A DNA stretch of 64,000 bases from Terriglobia bacterium (GCA_020073385.1 JAIQFH010000006.1:62001-126000); one strand, 5' to 3'. Shown: positions 9,890-20,458, numbered from the stretch's first letter. The notes: generated from the sequence alone by a model not told the origin. A program made the numbers and translations.

Positions 9890-11725
9890 TTACCGAGGTA
9901 GCTTGAAGTTGACTGTGACTTGCGTCTGAATCTCTACCGGTTCGCCGTTTAACAGATACGGCTTGTACTTCCACTGCTTGACCGCATCACTGGCGGCTCT
10001 GGCGAGTTGCGCGTCCCCGCTCAGTACCTTGATATGCGAAATATTTCCTTCTTTAGAGATCGTGGCCTGCAGTTCCACCGCACCTTCGATGTGCATGCGA
10101 AGCGCACTCTGCGGATAGGAAGGTGCGACCTTCTTGTAGAGGAGACCTTGCGACACGCCCTGGGAAACGCTAAGGGTCTGGAGCATTGGTCTGAGCCCGG
10201 TGTCCGTCGTACCCAGGTTTGGAAGCGGAGCGGCAGTGGGTGTGCCCATTCCAATCACGCTCGGCGCCGGCGCGTCTGGCGTGGCAGCCGACTTCGATTC
10301 AACCGCTGGAACTTTGCCGCCCTTAACGACGAGCGCCGGAGCCTCGGGCTTTTCTTCAACAACGGCCTTGGCGGGTGCAGAAGAAGTACTCGCGGGTTTA
10401 GTGGAGGCTCGCGAGTTGCTGCTTGCGGTGCTGGATTCGTTCTCGTCCTCAGAAGGACTCGGCGATGAGCCCGGAGTCATGTCGGGCTGCGAAACGGGAG
10501 CGGGTGTTGTGACAGCTGCGGTTGCCGGAGCCGGCTGAGCCGCTGTCGGCTTCGGTGCTGTCGGAGTCGGGATCGGCGCGGACACAGGCGCCGAGGAGAC
10601 AACGGGCTGTGGGGTCGAACTGCTCGTCCCTTTGAAATGGGACCATCCGAAATAGCCGCCGGCTACGATGAGCAATGCCGCGGCGATTCCGATCACAGCT
10701 TTCTTGCTGCCACCGCTGGACTCAGCCTCGGTCGTCGAGCCGCCAAAGGTGAACGATGGGGCAGATCCGACGTACGCAGCAGGCTCGCTGGCCGCCGGTG
10801 CCGCTGGCTTCTCGAACAGATCCTCAGCGGCGGACGCCGGCTTTTGCGTCGGCAGCGCCGGTTCACGAGCCGGAGCAGGTGCGCTTGCCGCGCCGCTCAG
10901 GGGCGCGATCGAGACGGGTGGTTGAAATTCGATCGTCGGCGGGGGTGGAGGAGCCACTCTTGGCGCCGCCGGGCTCGCCACAGCAGCGCTATACAACGCT
11001 GGAGGAGCAACCGGAGCGGGCGCAACCGGCTTCTCGGCTGCGGGAGCCGCGGGAATATCGTTCGCCGCTGCTGGAGCTGGCTTCGCTGCAGCCACGGCAG
11101 CCGCTGCGGGCCATGCAGGCGGCGCGGCTGGCTTCGAAACTGAAGGCTGGGGCTTGGGTGTGAGCGTTGCGGCCGGTGCAACCGGTTTTGGTGCAACTGG
11201 CACCGCGGGTTTCGCCCCGAGAGGCGGCCTCGGTACAGCAGTCTTAGCAGCTGCGGGAGTCGGCGTAGTCGAAGGCGCCGGTGTCGGCGCGGCCGGAGGC
11301 GGTGTTGGCACTGCGAAACTCCCGGTCGCCGTTGCTGATCCTGGCTTGGTCGGGTCGCTTTTGCGCAAAAGTCCGCGCGCCACGCGCAGCGTTCCTTTTG
11401 CCTGTTCGATGTTAATGGGTTTGGTCAGGACAAGGTTTGCGCCAATGCGAAACGCCTTGGCGACCCCTGCCTGACCCTCCACGACGGCTACCGCAAGTGA
11501 GGTCTGGTTCGACGTCGAATTGCGTGCGCTCTTGAACAACAGGGTGGCATTCTGCTCGTTATCGCAGTCCACCACGACCGCGTCGAAGTGTTGGCCCATC
11601 AGCTTCTTAACTGCAGCGAAAGGCTCGATGCAGGCCTCGACATTGAACTCCAGCTCGCTGAGAACCTGCGTCACCGTGCGAGCCGTCTTGTCATCGGGAC
11701 AGAAGAGAAGAGCTTGGTAACCCAT
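9890..11725 (-). CDS. Response-regulator receiver-like domain fused via a Pro/Ala-rich linker and TM to a TonB C-terminal domain
   Basis: N-term LLFCPDDKT...FDAVVVDCD...LVLTKPIN; TM AVIGIAAALLIVAGGYFG; C-term SYPQSALRMHIEGAVELQATISKEG...QWKYKPYLLNGEPVEIQTQVTVNF. Confidence 0.85.
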   Translation of the reverse strand: MGYQALLFCPDDKTARTVTQVLSELEFNVEACIEPFAAVKKLMGQHFDAVVVDCDNEQNATLLFKSARNSTSNQTSLAVAVVEGQAGVAKAFRIGANLVLTKPINIEQAKGTLRVARGLLRKSDPTKPGSATATGSFAVPTPPPAAPTPAPSTTPTPAAAKTAVPRPPLGAKPAVPVAPKPVAPAATLTPKPQPSVSKPAAPPAWPAAAAVAAAKPAPAAANDIPAAPAAEKPVAPAPVAPPALYSAAVASPAAPRVAPPPPPTIEFQPPVSIAPLSGAASAPAPAREPALPTQKPASAAEDLFEKPAAPAASEPAAYVGSAPSFTFGGSTTEAESSGGSKKAVIGIAAALLIVAGGYFGWSHFKGTSSSTPQPVVSSAPVSAPIPTPTAPKPTAAQPAPATAAVTTPAPVSQPDMTPGSSPSPSEDENESSTASSNSRASTKPASTSSAPAKAVVEEKPEAPALVVKGGKVPAVESKSAATPDAPAPSVIGMGTPTAAPLPNLGTTDTGLRPMLQTLSVSQGVSQGLLYKKVAPSYPQSALRMHIEGAVELQATISKEGNISHIKVLSGDAQLARAASDAVKQWKYKPYLLNGEPVEIQTQVTVNFKLPR

Positions 11726-11783
11726 GGAATAATCGTAGGTACAGCCGTAAGCGCCATCAAGTTACGCTGGTAATTCGCATAAA

Positions 11784-12437
11784 ATGGCGACCATGCGATT
11801 GGCGCTTTGGCTCAAGATCGGCTGGACACTCTGGCTGATCGTCTGGATCCCCGCTTATTGGCGGCAGTATGGCGCGCAGAATTTTCTCTTCTTCTGCGAC
11901 ATCGGAAATGTCCTGATCGGAATCGGCCTCTGGATGGAGAGTCCGCTGATCTTTTCCTGGGCTGCGTGCGGATTGTTATTGCTTCAGTCGCTTTACACGA
12001 TCGATCTTGCAGGCGCGCTGCTGACTGGACACCATCTGATCGGCGGCACCGAGTACATGTTTGATCCGCACTTATCTCTTTTTGTACGCCTGCTCAGCCT
12101 GTTCCACGCTGTAACTCCACCGCTGCTGTTATGGGCGATCTGGAAGCTGGGATACGACAGTCGCGGATGGAAGGTACAGACGCTGACCGCGTGGATTGTC
12201 GTGCCAGTCAACTACTTCTGGCGTCCCGAGCAAGATGTGAACTGGGCGCGAGGACCATTCTTCCACGAGCAACACGCAATGCCGGGATGGGCGTACCTGC
12301 TCGGATACTTAGTCGTTGTGCCGCTATGCATCTATCTGCCGACGCACCTGTTTCTTAGCTGGCTCAGTGCTCGTTGGAAATCGGGTAGCGCCGGCATCCC
12401 GCCGGCTGTGACGAGCGCGTCTCGAGCTCGCAGCTGA
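11784..12437 (+). CDS. Integral membrane protein, function unknown
   Basis: Multiple hydrophobic segments; coding on + with a plausible start. Confidence 0.7.
   Translation: MATMRLALWLKIGWTLWLIVWIPAYWRQYGAQNFLFFCDIGNVLIGIGLWMESPLIFSWAACGLLLLQSLYTIDLAGALLTGHHLIGGTEYMFDPHLSLFVRLLSLFHAVTPPLLLWAIWKLGYDSRGWKVQTLTAWIVVPVNYFWRPEQDVNWARGPFFHEQHAMPGWAYLLGYLVVVPLCIYLPTHLFLSWLSARWKSGSAGIPPAVTSASRARS
12390..12406. repeat. REP-like hairpin GCCGGC-atccc-GCCGGC
   Basis: Perfect 6-bp arms at the 3' end of the membrane-protein ORF. Confidence 0.4.
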
Positions 12438-12440
12438 AGG

Positions 12441-14213
12441 CTAGCGAGTCTTGCCTGACCCATCCTCACTCTTCCGCAGCGTCGATTCTCTCGGAGGATA
12501 GTCGATCGATCCCTTAAACGACGAGATCTCTTCCTTGTGAAAATCAGGGAAGGGTAACTTCTTGTCATCACGCAGTTCTGCGATCTTCTGCACCGCGCTA
12601 TCAGCTTTGTCTTTCGCCAGCCCCGAGTCGCGCCCGAGATAGAGAGTCTGCGCGGGAAGGGCGAGGCCGCTGCCGGAGCTGTCAACAATATCCATGATGC
12701 GCAGCAGGACATCTTCGCGAACCGCAGCGAACTCGTTGAAGTCCTGCGTGAGGACGTAGGCCACAATCTCAACGGTCGGCGCGGCGCCAGCAACATCGGT
12801 GAGGCGCACGCGAACCGTGGTGCTCTCGACCTTCGGATGGCTGTATAGCAGGCGCCGCACTTCGGAGAGGATGAAGCGCAAGTGATCGGCCTTCGTCTCC
12901 GAGCGCAGGTTAAGAGTGGTCTTGAACAGAATCTTGTCGCGTCGACTCAGGTTCTCCAAATTGATGGTCGCCACCGTGCCGTTGGGAATTGCGACCAGCG
13001 TGCGCTCGTCGGTACGGATGCGGGTTGAACGCAGGCCAATATCCTCCACGACGCCGGTGCGATCGCCAAACCGGCAGACATCACCGACGCGGAAGACTTC
13101 GTCGGCCAGCACGGATACGCCACCAAAGAGATTTTCGATCGTCTTCTGCGCCCCGAAGCCGATGGCCAGGCCGCCGATACCCAACCCGGCAAGCGCTGTG
13201 CTCATGTTGAAGCCCAGATTGCCAAGCACAGCCAGAATGCCGAGCACGAAGATCACAGCTTTCAGAATTCGTTCGCCCAGAAGCATGAGCGATCCCGTCC
13301 CGGCGTGTCCACGGGCCAAGGCGCGAATGCGAACGCGGTACAGCGACCAACGCACCACTCGCCAGACGATCCAGACGGCGCTCAGAATCAGCGCGGTAGA
13401 TGTGATCTGGAAGTAGTAATGCCGGAGCAACAGCGGCATGCGCAGATAGACCACGAATACCTGATGAATGAGTGTGCCCGCCAGCAGCCATGCCGGTCCG
13501 GAGACCGATCGCCAACTGGCAACGTCCATCCGTCCGCGGCGCCGAGCCCACCAGCGCAAGGGAATTTCCATCACGAAAAGAATGAGCCAGCCCAGACCCG
13601 CTGCGAATGGCGTCGCCACCAACAGAGCCAGCCATTGCCAGAGAGGCATCCCGCCAAGCTGATGCCTGACTAGCACAGCGGGGAGTTTGCCTTCTACCTG
13701 TCGCGCTTTTACTTGGTCATATAATTCCGGCAGTTTGGCGAGCGTGTCGGTCGAGATCAGCCAGATCTTACCGGCGCTGGGATCGGATACACGAACGAGG
13801 TCGAGATCCGTTTCCACGTCACCCGCCGTCATGGTCCCGAGCTTCTGGTGGCCGAGCGCGACTCCTTCCTGCGGAGTTCCCTCGGGCTGGTTGAACCGGC
13901 TGTAGTTGCCGACAAAAGCGTTGTCCAATACGAATTTAAGCTTGGTCGCGGTCTGCTCGCCTTCAGACTGGCGTCGCGCCGCGCTCATCTGCAGATACTG
14001 GGCAGCGATGTTGTAGTCTCCAGCCGTGGCTGCCTTCAAGAATCCCAGTACCGAGTTGGAAGGGGTGTTGCGTCCCAGTGGATCGGTGGGCGCATTCGTC
14101 CCGCTGGCCGGCGCAGGTTGCAAGACCTGAGTCAACGTCGACTGTGCCACTGAAACGACGCAAGCGGCAATGCACAGGATGCATACGAATAAAACTTTGC
14201 GGAAAGAAAGCAT
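12441..14213 (-). CDS. Mechanosensitive ion channel (MscS) family protein
   Basis: LAGLGIGGLAIGFGAQKTIENLFGGVSVLADEVFRVGDVCRFGDRTGVVEDIGLRSTRIRTDERTLVAIPNG. Confidence 0.93.
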   Translation of the reverse strand: MLSFRKVLFVCILCIAACVVSVAQSTLTQVLQPAPASGTNAPTDPLGRNTPSNSVLGFLKAATAGDYNIAAQYLQMSAARRQSEGEQTATKLKFVLDNAFVGNYSRFNQPEGTPQEGVALGHQKLGTMTAGDVETDLDLVRVSDPSAGKIWLISTDTLAKLPELYDQVKARQVEGKLPAVLVRHQLGGMPLWQWLALLVATPFAAGLGWLILFVMEIPLRWWARRRGRMDVASWRSVSGPAWLLAGTLIHQVFVVYLRMPLLLRHYYFQITSTALILSAVWIVWRVVRWSLYRVRIRALARGHAGTGSLMLLGERILKAVIFVLGILAVLGNLGFNMSTALAGLGIGGLAIGFGAQKTIENLFGGVSVLADEVFRVGDVCRFGDRTGVVEDIGLRSTRIRTDERTLVAIPNGTVATINLENLSRRDKILFKTTLNLRSETKADHLRFILSEVRRLLYSHPKVESTTVRVRLTDVAGAAPTVEIVAYVLTQDFNEFAAVREDVLLRIMDIVDSSGSGLALPAQTLYLGRDSGLAKDKADSAVQKIAELRDDKKLPFPDFHKEEISSFKGSIDYPPRESTLRKSEDGSGKTR

Positions 14214-14313
14214 GGTCCTCTCCCGCCAATCTCTTTGCGGGTCACCCAACGCATGAACGCGGCAGGCACTCATTGTATCGAAGTGGAGCGGCGAAACAGT
14301 CGAGCGGCGGAGT

Positions 14314-15738
14314 TCATCCCCGCTTCGGGCGATAGATATGCGTGCTGGTGCCGTAGAAAACCTCGGCAGACTCCATCACCGTTTCCGATAGAGTCGGATG
14401 GGGATGGATGCTCAGCGCGACATCACTGGCCAGAGCAGCCATCTCGATGGCGAGCACACCCTCGGCGATCATTTCACCGGCGCCAACACCCACGATTCCA
14501 ACTCCGAGAACTCGCTCCGTCTGCGGATCAATGAGTAGCTTGGTCATGCCCTCCGGACGATCCAGGGTGATGGCGCGACCGGATGCGGCCCAGGGGAACT
14601 TCGCGACCTTTACTTCGCGATTTTCCTTTTGCGCCTGCGTCTCGGTGAGCCCGCACCAGGCAACTTCCGGATCAGTGAATACGACCGCCGGGATTGCGTT
14701 TGGCTCGAACGCGACTTTATGTCCCGCGATTGCTTCGACCGCGACGCGGCCTTCATGCGAGGCCTTGTGCGCGAGCATCGGCTCGCCGACTACGTCGCCG
14801 ATCGCGTAAATCGAGGGATCATCGGTCTGGAGTTGCTTGTTGACCTGAATGAACCCGCGCTGCCCGACTTGGACGCGCGTCTTGTCGAGGCCAGGAATCT
14901 CGGAGTTCGGCTTGCGTCCTACTGATACCAGCACGCGATCGAATACTTTTTCCTGAGAGTTGCCGTCTTGTGCCTTCAGGGTGGCACGAATGCCGTTGCC
15001 CTCATCTTTTACGGAAGCGACAGTTGTGTTCAGAAGAATCGCTTCGAACATCTTTTCCAGTCGCTTGTGCAGCGGCAGCACCAGGTCCCGATCCGCGCCG
15101 GGCAAGAGGCCCGGAAGCATTTCAACGACAGTCACGCGCGTGCCCAGAGCGGCATAGACAGAGCCAAGTTCCAGGCCGATGTAACCGCCGCCGACGACCA
15201 GCAAGGTTCCAGGAACGTCTTCGAGATTGAGCGCGCCGGTAGAATCCATCATTCGCGGCGTGTCGAGCTTCAACGTGGAAACGACAGCCGGGCGTGAGCC
15301 TGTGGCGATGATGATGCGATCAAAAGTCAGAGATTCCTGCGCGCCATCGGTCTTAGTGACGCTCAGGGTGTTTGAGTTCTCAAACGCAGCGCGGCCCTGC
15401 ACGTAGCGCACTTTGCGCTGCTTCGAGAGCACGCCCAGGCCGCCGGTCAGTTTCTTGACGACATTCTCTTTGAAGGAGCGAAGACGCTTCAGATCGATTT
15501 TCGGCGCACTGAACTCAATTCCCCAGTCTTTGGCCTGATGCGCCTCCTCCAGCAGCTTAGCCACGTGCAGCAGCGCCTTCGAGGGAATGCATCCGCGGTA
15601 AAGGCACACTCCGCCGGGATTCAGTTCGGGGTCGATGAGTGTGACGCTCATGCCAAGATCGGCGGCGAGGAAGGCGGCGGCATATCCGCCGGGACCGCCG
15701 CCGACCACTGCAAGATTCAGGTTCGATGTTTCGGACAT
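14314..15738 (-). CDS. lpdA: Dihydrolipoyl dehydrogenase (E3)
   Basis: [42 protein letters not shown]; downstream of E1/E2. Confidence 0.93.
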   Translation of the reverse strand: MSETSNLNLAVVGGGPGGYAAAFLAADLGMSVTLIDPELNPGGVCLYRGCIPSKALLHVAKLLEEAHQAKDWGIEFSAPKIDLKRLRSFKENVVKKLTGGLGVLSKQRKVRYVQGRAAFENSNTLSVTKTDGAQESLTFDRIIIATGSRPAVVSTLKLDTPRMMDSTGALNLEDVPGTLLVVGGGYIGLELGSVYAALGTRVTVVEMLPGLLPGADRDLVLPLHKRLEKMFEAILLNTTVASVKDEGNGIRATLKAQDGNSQEKVFDRVLVSVGRKPNSEIPGLDKTRVQVGQRGFIQVNKQLQTDDPSIYAIGDVVGEPMLAHKASHEGRVAVEAIAGHKVAFEPNAIPAVVFTDPEVAWCGLTETQAQKENREVKVAKFPWAASGRAITLDRPEGMTKLLIDPQTERVLGVGIVGVGAGEMIAEGVLAIEMAALASDVALSIHPHPTLSETVMESAEVFYGTSTHIYRPKRG

Positions 15739-15750
15739 GAAAGGGCTTTC

Positions 15751-15832
15751 AACCACGAAGGACACGAAGGTACACGAAGGAAAATCTCATGGCTATGGGC
15801 TTCCTTCGTGTTCCTTCGTGTCCTTCGTGGTT
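15751..15832. repeat. Palindromic repeat family A: 31-nt arms built of (n)CACGAAGGA units
   Basis: Left arm aaccacgaaggacacgaaggtacacgaagga pairs with the right arm with one mismatch; loop about 20 nt. Confidence 0.9.
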
Positions 15833-15846
15833 CAAGATTTTGGATT

Positions 15847-17586
15847 TTACCCCTGGACCGACAGCAGGAAAGGCTGTTCAAACGCTTCGGAGATCCAGCG
15901 CAGGAATCGCGCAGCATCCGCGCCATCGATCAGACGGTGATCGTAGGAAAGCGACAGCGGCAAAATCAACCGTGGCTCAAATTTCCCGTTGAGCCACTCG
16001 GGTTCCATACGCGAACGGGAAAGACCGAGGATCGCCACCTCCGGAAAATTGACAATCGGCGTAAAGCCGACGCCGCCAATTCCGCCCAGATTGGTGATGG
16101 TGAACGTACCGCCTTCCATATCCGCGGGCGAGAGCTTCTTCTCGCGCGCCTTCTTCGATAACTGCGACAATTCGACTGCGAGTTCCACGATGTTCTTCTT
16201 CTCCACGTCGCGAATCACAGGTACCAGGAGCCCACGATCGGTGTCTGCCGCGACGCCGATATTGATGTACTGCTTGTAAACAATCTCTTCCTTTTCGATG
16301 TCGATGCTGGCGTTGAACTGCGGGAAGACTTTAAGAGCGGCCGCACAAACTTTGAGCGCGATCGCAGTCACGGTCATCTTGCCGCCAGCTTCCTCGGCCT
16401 TGGGAGCAAACCGCGCCCGCAACTGCTCGAGCTCCGTGATGTCGGCGCGATCGTGCTGGGTGACATGCGGAATAGTGTTCCACGCCTCTGCCAGATGCTC
16501 GGCAGTCTTTCGCCGAACGCCGCGCATGGAAACACGTTCAATCTTTCCCCACTTGGCGAAATCGGGAAGCTGCGGCTGGGCGAAGTGACCGGCACGCGGT
16601 GTCGCCGCCGCTGTCGCCGCAGCGGAGAGCAGCGCCTTGGCGTGAGCCTTAACGGCATCTTCACTGATGCGCCCACCCGGGCCAGTACCCTTTACGTCAT
16701 AGATGTCAACGCCGACCTCACGCGCGAGACGACGAACGTGCGGAGCTGCCGGAACGGGCTGCCGGTGTTCCGTTCCAGCGACTTTGCCGAGTTGCGCCGG
16801 CATGCTGAATGACGGGACAGTTTGCTGGGGCTGGTCCGGGGGCAGGGCTTGTTCTTCAGTCTTTCCCTCTGCGCGAATGGCTGCTTGAAATGCCAGACGC
16901 GCTCCGTGCTGTCCGGAAACGTGCTCGACCGGAGCACTCCGCGGCCGTGCCGGCTGAGCCGCTGCTGCGCCGCCTTCCAGCGTGAAGATCACCTGTCCAA
17001 CTTTGATCTTCTCGCCTTCCTTAACCTTGAGCTCTTTCACTACGCCGCTGACCGATGACGGAACTTCCACGACGGCTTTGTCCGTCTCCAATTCCATGAT
17101 CGGCTGACCTTCGGAAACCCTGGCGCCGGGAGCGATCATCAGGCGCACTAGATCCCCCTGGGAAATATTCTCTCCGAGTTCGGGCAGCTTGAATTCACTC
17201 GCCCCTGGAGTACTTGAAGGTGCGCTGGATGCGGCGGCTTGCGACGTTGCTGCGGCGACTTCTTTCGAGGCTGGGGCCGCTGGCTTTTCTCTTGGAGCAG
17301 GCGCGGGAGCGGGAGCGGCAGCCTGGGAAGGCACTCCGGAACCCTTGGCTTCCGCCCCGTCGACCGTGAAAATCACCTGGCCGACCTTAATCTTATCGCC
17401 TTCCTTGACGCAAATCTCTTGCACGGTTCCGCTGACGGACGAAGGCACTTCCACAACTGCCTTGTCGGTTTCGAGTTCCATGACCGACTGACCGGCGCTT
17501 ACCGCCGCACCCGGCTCGACCATGAGGCGCACCAAGTCGCCTTGCTCGATGTTTTCTCCCAACTCCGGAAGTTTGAATTCAATCAC
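15847..17586 (-). CDS. aceF: Dihydrolipoamide acetyltransferase (E2) with two lipoyl domains
   Basis: Two lipoyl motifs ELETDKAVVEVPSS; E3-binding HVRRLAREVGVDIYDVKGTGPGGRI; catalytic SYDHRLIDGADAARFL. Confidence 0.94.
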   Translation of the reverse strand: MIEFKLPELGENIEQGDLVRLMVEPGAAVSAGQSVMELETDKAVVEVPSSVSGTVQEICVKEGDKIKVGQVIFTVDGAEAKGSGVPSQAAAPAPAPAPREKPAAPASKEVAAATSQAAASSAPSSTPGASEFKLPELGENISQGDLVRLMIAPGARVSEGQPIMELETDKAVVEVPSSVSGVVKELKVKEGEKIKVGQVIFTLEGGAAAAQPARPRSAPVEHVSGQHGARLAFQAAIRAEGKTEEQALPPDQPQQTVPSFSMPAQLGKVAGTEHRQPVPAAPHVRRLAREVGVDIYDVKGTGPGGRISEDAVKAHAKALLSAAATAAATPRAGHFAQPQLPDFAKWGKIERVSMRGVRRKTAEHLAEAWNTIPHVTQHDRADITELEQLRARFAPKAEEAGGKMTVTAIALKVCAAALKVFPQFNASIDIEKEEIVYKQYINIGVAADTDRGLLVPVIRDVEKKNIVELAVELSQLSKKAREKKLSPADMEGGTFTITNLGGIGGVGFTPIVNFPEVAILGLSRSRMEPEWLNGKFEPRLILPLSLSYDHRLIDGADAARFLRWISEAFEQPFLLSVQG

Positions 17587-17667
17587 CGCGTATGGTTCCT
17601 CTTATAAGAATCGTGTCACGGCGCCTCACGGCGCAATTGTTGATTACACTACTCATCGCATCGTAGA

Positions 17668-17685
17668 GACGTTGCGTGCAACGTC
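17668..17685. repeat. Intergenic palindrome GACGTTGC-gt-GCAACGTC
   Basis: Perfect 8-bp inverted repeat between the E1 and E2 genes. Confidence 0.55.
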
Positions 17686-17701
17686 ACTGCGGATGACCGG
17701 C

Positions 17702-20380
17702 TTAGCTGATCGCCGGATTCAACTTTTCGGGATTAATCCCCAGTTCGCCGATCGCCCGCTTCACGACGTCCGTGCCGACTTTCTTTTCGCGCGCCAACGC
17801 CACCAAGGTCGCCAGCACGATGTGCTTCGCATCGACTTCGAAGAAATCGCGTAATGCCGCGCGGCTCTCGCTGCGTCCGAAGCCGTCGGTACCCAGTGAC
17901 AGAAGCTGGCCCGGCACCCACTTGCCGATGCTCTCGGGCAACACCTTCATGTAATCGGATGCGGCAATGAACGGTCCCTGCGCGTCCTTCAAGGTCTGCG
18001 TCACGTAAGGAACTTTAGCAGGCTCTCCAGGATGCAGCATGTTCCAGCGCTCGCAATCGTTGGCGTCGCGATAAAGCTCCTTGTAGCTTGTGACGCTCCA
18101 CACGTCGGCCCCGACTCCAAATTTTTCTTCCAGAATCTGCTGCGCTTTCAGCACCTCGAACATGATTGTGCCGCTGCCCAGCAGTTGCGCCCGCAGCTTT
18201 GCTTCTGGCGTCGTGGAGGTCTTGAAGCGGTACAGACCTTTCAGGATACCTTGGCGAACATGATCGCCCGCGGGCATCTCGGGCATGGGAAGCGGCTCGT
18301 TGGTGACGGTCAGATAGTAGAAGATCGATTCCTGATCGACATACATCCGCTTGATGCCATCCTGAATGATGACGGCGATTTCGTAGGCGAATGCCGGATC
18401 GTACGCCAGCAGATTCGGCACGGGGAGCGCGAGCACGTGACTGTGGCCGTCCTGATGCTGCAGGCCTTCGCCGGCCAGCGTGGTGCGGCCGGCGGTGCCT
18501 CCCACCAGGAATCCGCGGCAACGCATGTCGGCGGCGGCCCAGATCAGGTCACCGATGCGCTGGAATCCGAACATCGAGTAATAAATGAAGAAGGGGATCG
18601 TGTTGATCCCGTGATTCGCGTACGCGCAGCCCGCGGCGATGAGCGAGCACATGGAACCGGATTCGGTGATGCCTTCTTCGAGAATCTGTCCGTTCTTAGC
18701 CTCTTTGTAGTAAAGCAGCGTGTCCATGTCGACCGGCTCATAGTTCTGGCCGACGCTGGAATAAATTCCGACTTGGCGGAAAAGCGCTTCCATGCCGAAG
18801 GTACGCGCCTCGTCGGGAACGATCGGAACGATGTACTTGCCCTGTTCCGGGTCGCGCAGCAACTTCGAGAGCAGCCGCACGAACACCATCGTGGTGGAAA
18901 CTTCGCGTCCCTCGGTGCCTTTGTGGAATTCTTCGAAGTGCGAATCAGGGAACGGCTTCAGCGGTGTCGCCCGCACCTTCCGCTGTGGCATGTATCCGCC
19001 AAGCTGCTGGCGGCGCGCCTGCATGTATTTGATTTCGGCGCTGTCGTCGGAAGGCCGGTAGAAGGGCGCTCCGTGCAGTTCGTCGTCGGGAATGGGAATC
19101 CCGAAGCGCGAGCGGAACATTTCCAACTCTTCGTCATTCAACTTCTTTTGCTGGTGCGTAATGTTCTTGCCTTCACCCGCTTCACCCAGGCCGTAGCCCT
19201 TGATAGTCTTGGCGAGAATGATCGTTGGCGCCCCGGTGTGATCGACCGCCGCGCGGTAGGCGGCGTGCACCTTGATGGGATCGTGTCCGCCCAAACGCAT
19301 GCGGGCCAGTTGATCGTCTGAGAGATGCTCGACCATTTTTAGCAGGCGCGGGTCGGTGCCGAATAAGTTCTGCCGGAAATAAGCGCCGCTCTCGACGAAA
19401 TACTTCTGATACTGTCCGTCGCTGACCTCGCCGAGGCGCTTGACCAGAAGGCCGTCGCGATCGTTCATGATGAGGCTGTCCCAATCCGAGCCCCAGATGC
19501 ACTTGATCACGTTCCAGCCGGCGCCGCGGAAGATCGCTTCCAGTTCCTGGATGATCTTGCCGTTGCCGCGCACAGGGCCATCAAGCCGCTGCAGGTTGCA
19601 GTTCACCACGAAGATGAGGTTGTCGAGCTTTTCGCGCGAAGCTAGCGTGATCGAACCGAGGGACTCCGGTTCATCCATTTCGCCGTCGCCGAGGAACGCC
19701 CAGACTTTTCCGCCGGTCGATTGCTTCAGGCCACGGTTCTCGAGGTATTTGATGAAGCGGGCGTGGTAGATCGCCTGAATCGGGCCCAAGCCCATCGAGA
19801 CCGTGGGGAACTCCCAAAAATCAGGCATGAGCCACGGGTGCGGATAAGAGGAAAGTCCGCCGCCGGACTTCAACTCGCGGCGAAAGTTCTGCAGTTTCTC
19901 TTTGGAAATGCGGCCTTCGAGATATGCGCGGGAATAGATCCCGGGAGCAGCGTGGCCTTGGAAGTAGACGATGTCACGGTCGCCGGTTTCGGTCTGTGCC
20001 TGGAAGAAGTGGTTGAACGCGACTTCATATAACGTGGCCGCTGAGGCGAAAGTTGAGATATGTCCGCCGATGCCTTCCTGGATCTTGTTGGCGCGCACCA
20101 CCATGGCCAGCGCGTTCCAGCGGACCAGGCTCTTGATGCGGCGTTCCATCTCCTGGCTGCCGGGGAACGGGGGTTGCTGGCGCACCGGAATCGTGTTCTG
20201 GTAGGGCGTCGTTGCCGTGAAAGGCAGGTTGATGCCGGCTTCGCGCCGGGCGTGCAACGCCAGTTGTTGCAGCAAACGGCCGGCCCGATTGGGACCTCCG
20301 TGCGACAGAACATAGTCGAGAGAGTCTACCCACTCTCGCGTTTCCAACACTTCTAGGCCGTCAGTTTCGGTCTGAGCCAC
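17702..20380 (-). CDS. aceE: Pyruvate dehydrogenase E1 (homodimeric type)
   Basis: GDGEMDEPESLGSITLASREKLDNLIFVVNCNLQRLDGPVRGNGKIIQELE TPP motif; 892 aa. Confidence 0.96.
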   Translation of the reverse strand: MAQTETDGLEVLETREWVDSLDYVLSHGGPNRAGRLLQQLALHARREAGINLPFTATTPYQNTIPVRQQPPFPGSQEMERRIKSLVRWNALAMVVRANKIQEGIGGHISTFASAATLYEVAFNHFFQAQTETGDRDIVYFQGHAAPGIYSRAYLEGRISKEKLQNFRRELKSGGGLSSYPHPWLMPDFWEFPTVSMGLGPIQAIYHARFIKYLENRGLKQSTGGKVWAFLGDGEMDEPESLGSITLASREKLDNLIFVVNCNLQRLDGPVRGNGKIIQELEAIFRGAGWNVIKCIWGSDWDSLIMNDRDGLLVKRLGEVSDGQYQKYFVESGAYFRQNLFGTDPRLLKMVEHLSDDQLARMRLGGHDPIKVHAAYRAAVDHTGAPTIILAKTIKGYGLGEAGEGKNITHQQKKLNDEELEMFRSRFGIPIPDDELHGAPFYRPSDDSAEIKYMQARRQQLGGYMPQRKVRATPLKPFPDSHFEEFHKGTEGREVSTTMVFVRLLSKLLRDPEQGKYIVPIVPDEARTFGMEALFRQVGIYSSVGQNYEPVDMDTLLYYKEAKNGQILEEGITESGSMCSLIAAGCAYANHGINTIPFFIYYSMFGFQRIGDLIWAAADMRCRGFLVGGTAGRTTLAGEGLQHQDGHSHVLALPVPNLLAYDPAFAYEIAVIIQDGIKRMYVDQESIFYYLTVTNEPLPMPEMPAGDHVRQGILKGLYRFKTSTTPEAKLRAQLLGSGTIMFEVLKAQQILEEKFGVGADVWSVTSYKELYRDANDCERWNMLHPGEPAKVPYVTQTLKDAQGPFIAASDYMKVLPESIGKWVPGQLLSLGTDGFGRSESRAALRDFFEVDAKHIVLATLVALAREKKVGTDVVKRAIGELGINPEKLNPAIS

Positions 20381-20458
20381 GTCTGATTTCTCCCCCAGGG
20401 ATTAGCGAATAATCCATCATAATTCAATCGCGTGGATTCTTGCTGGAGAAGGGCTTTC

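Noticed and set aside
18032-19321. 429-aa ORF on + strand opposite aceE
   Set aside because: Antisense shadow of aceE.
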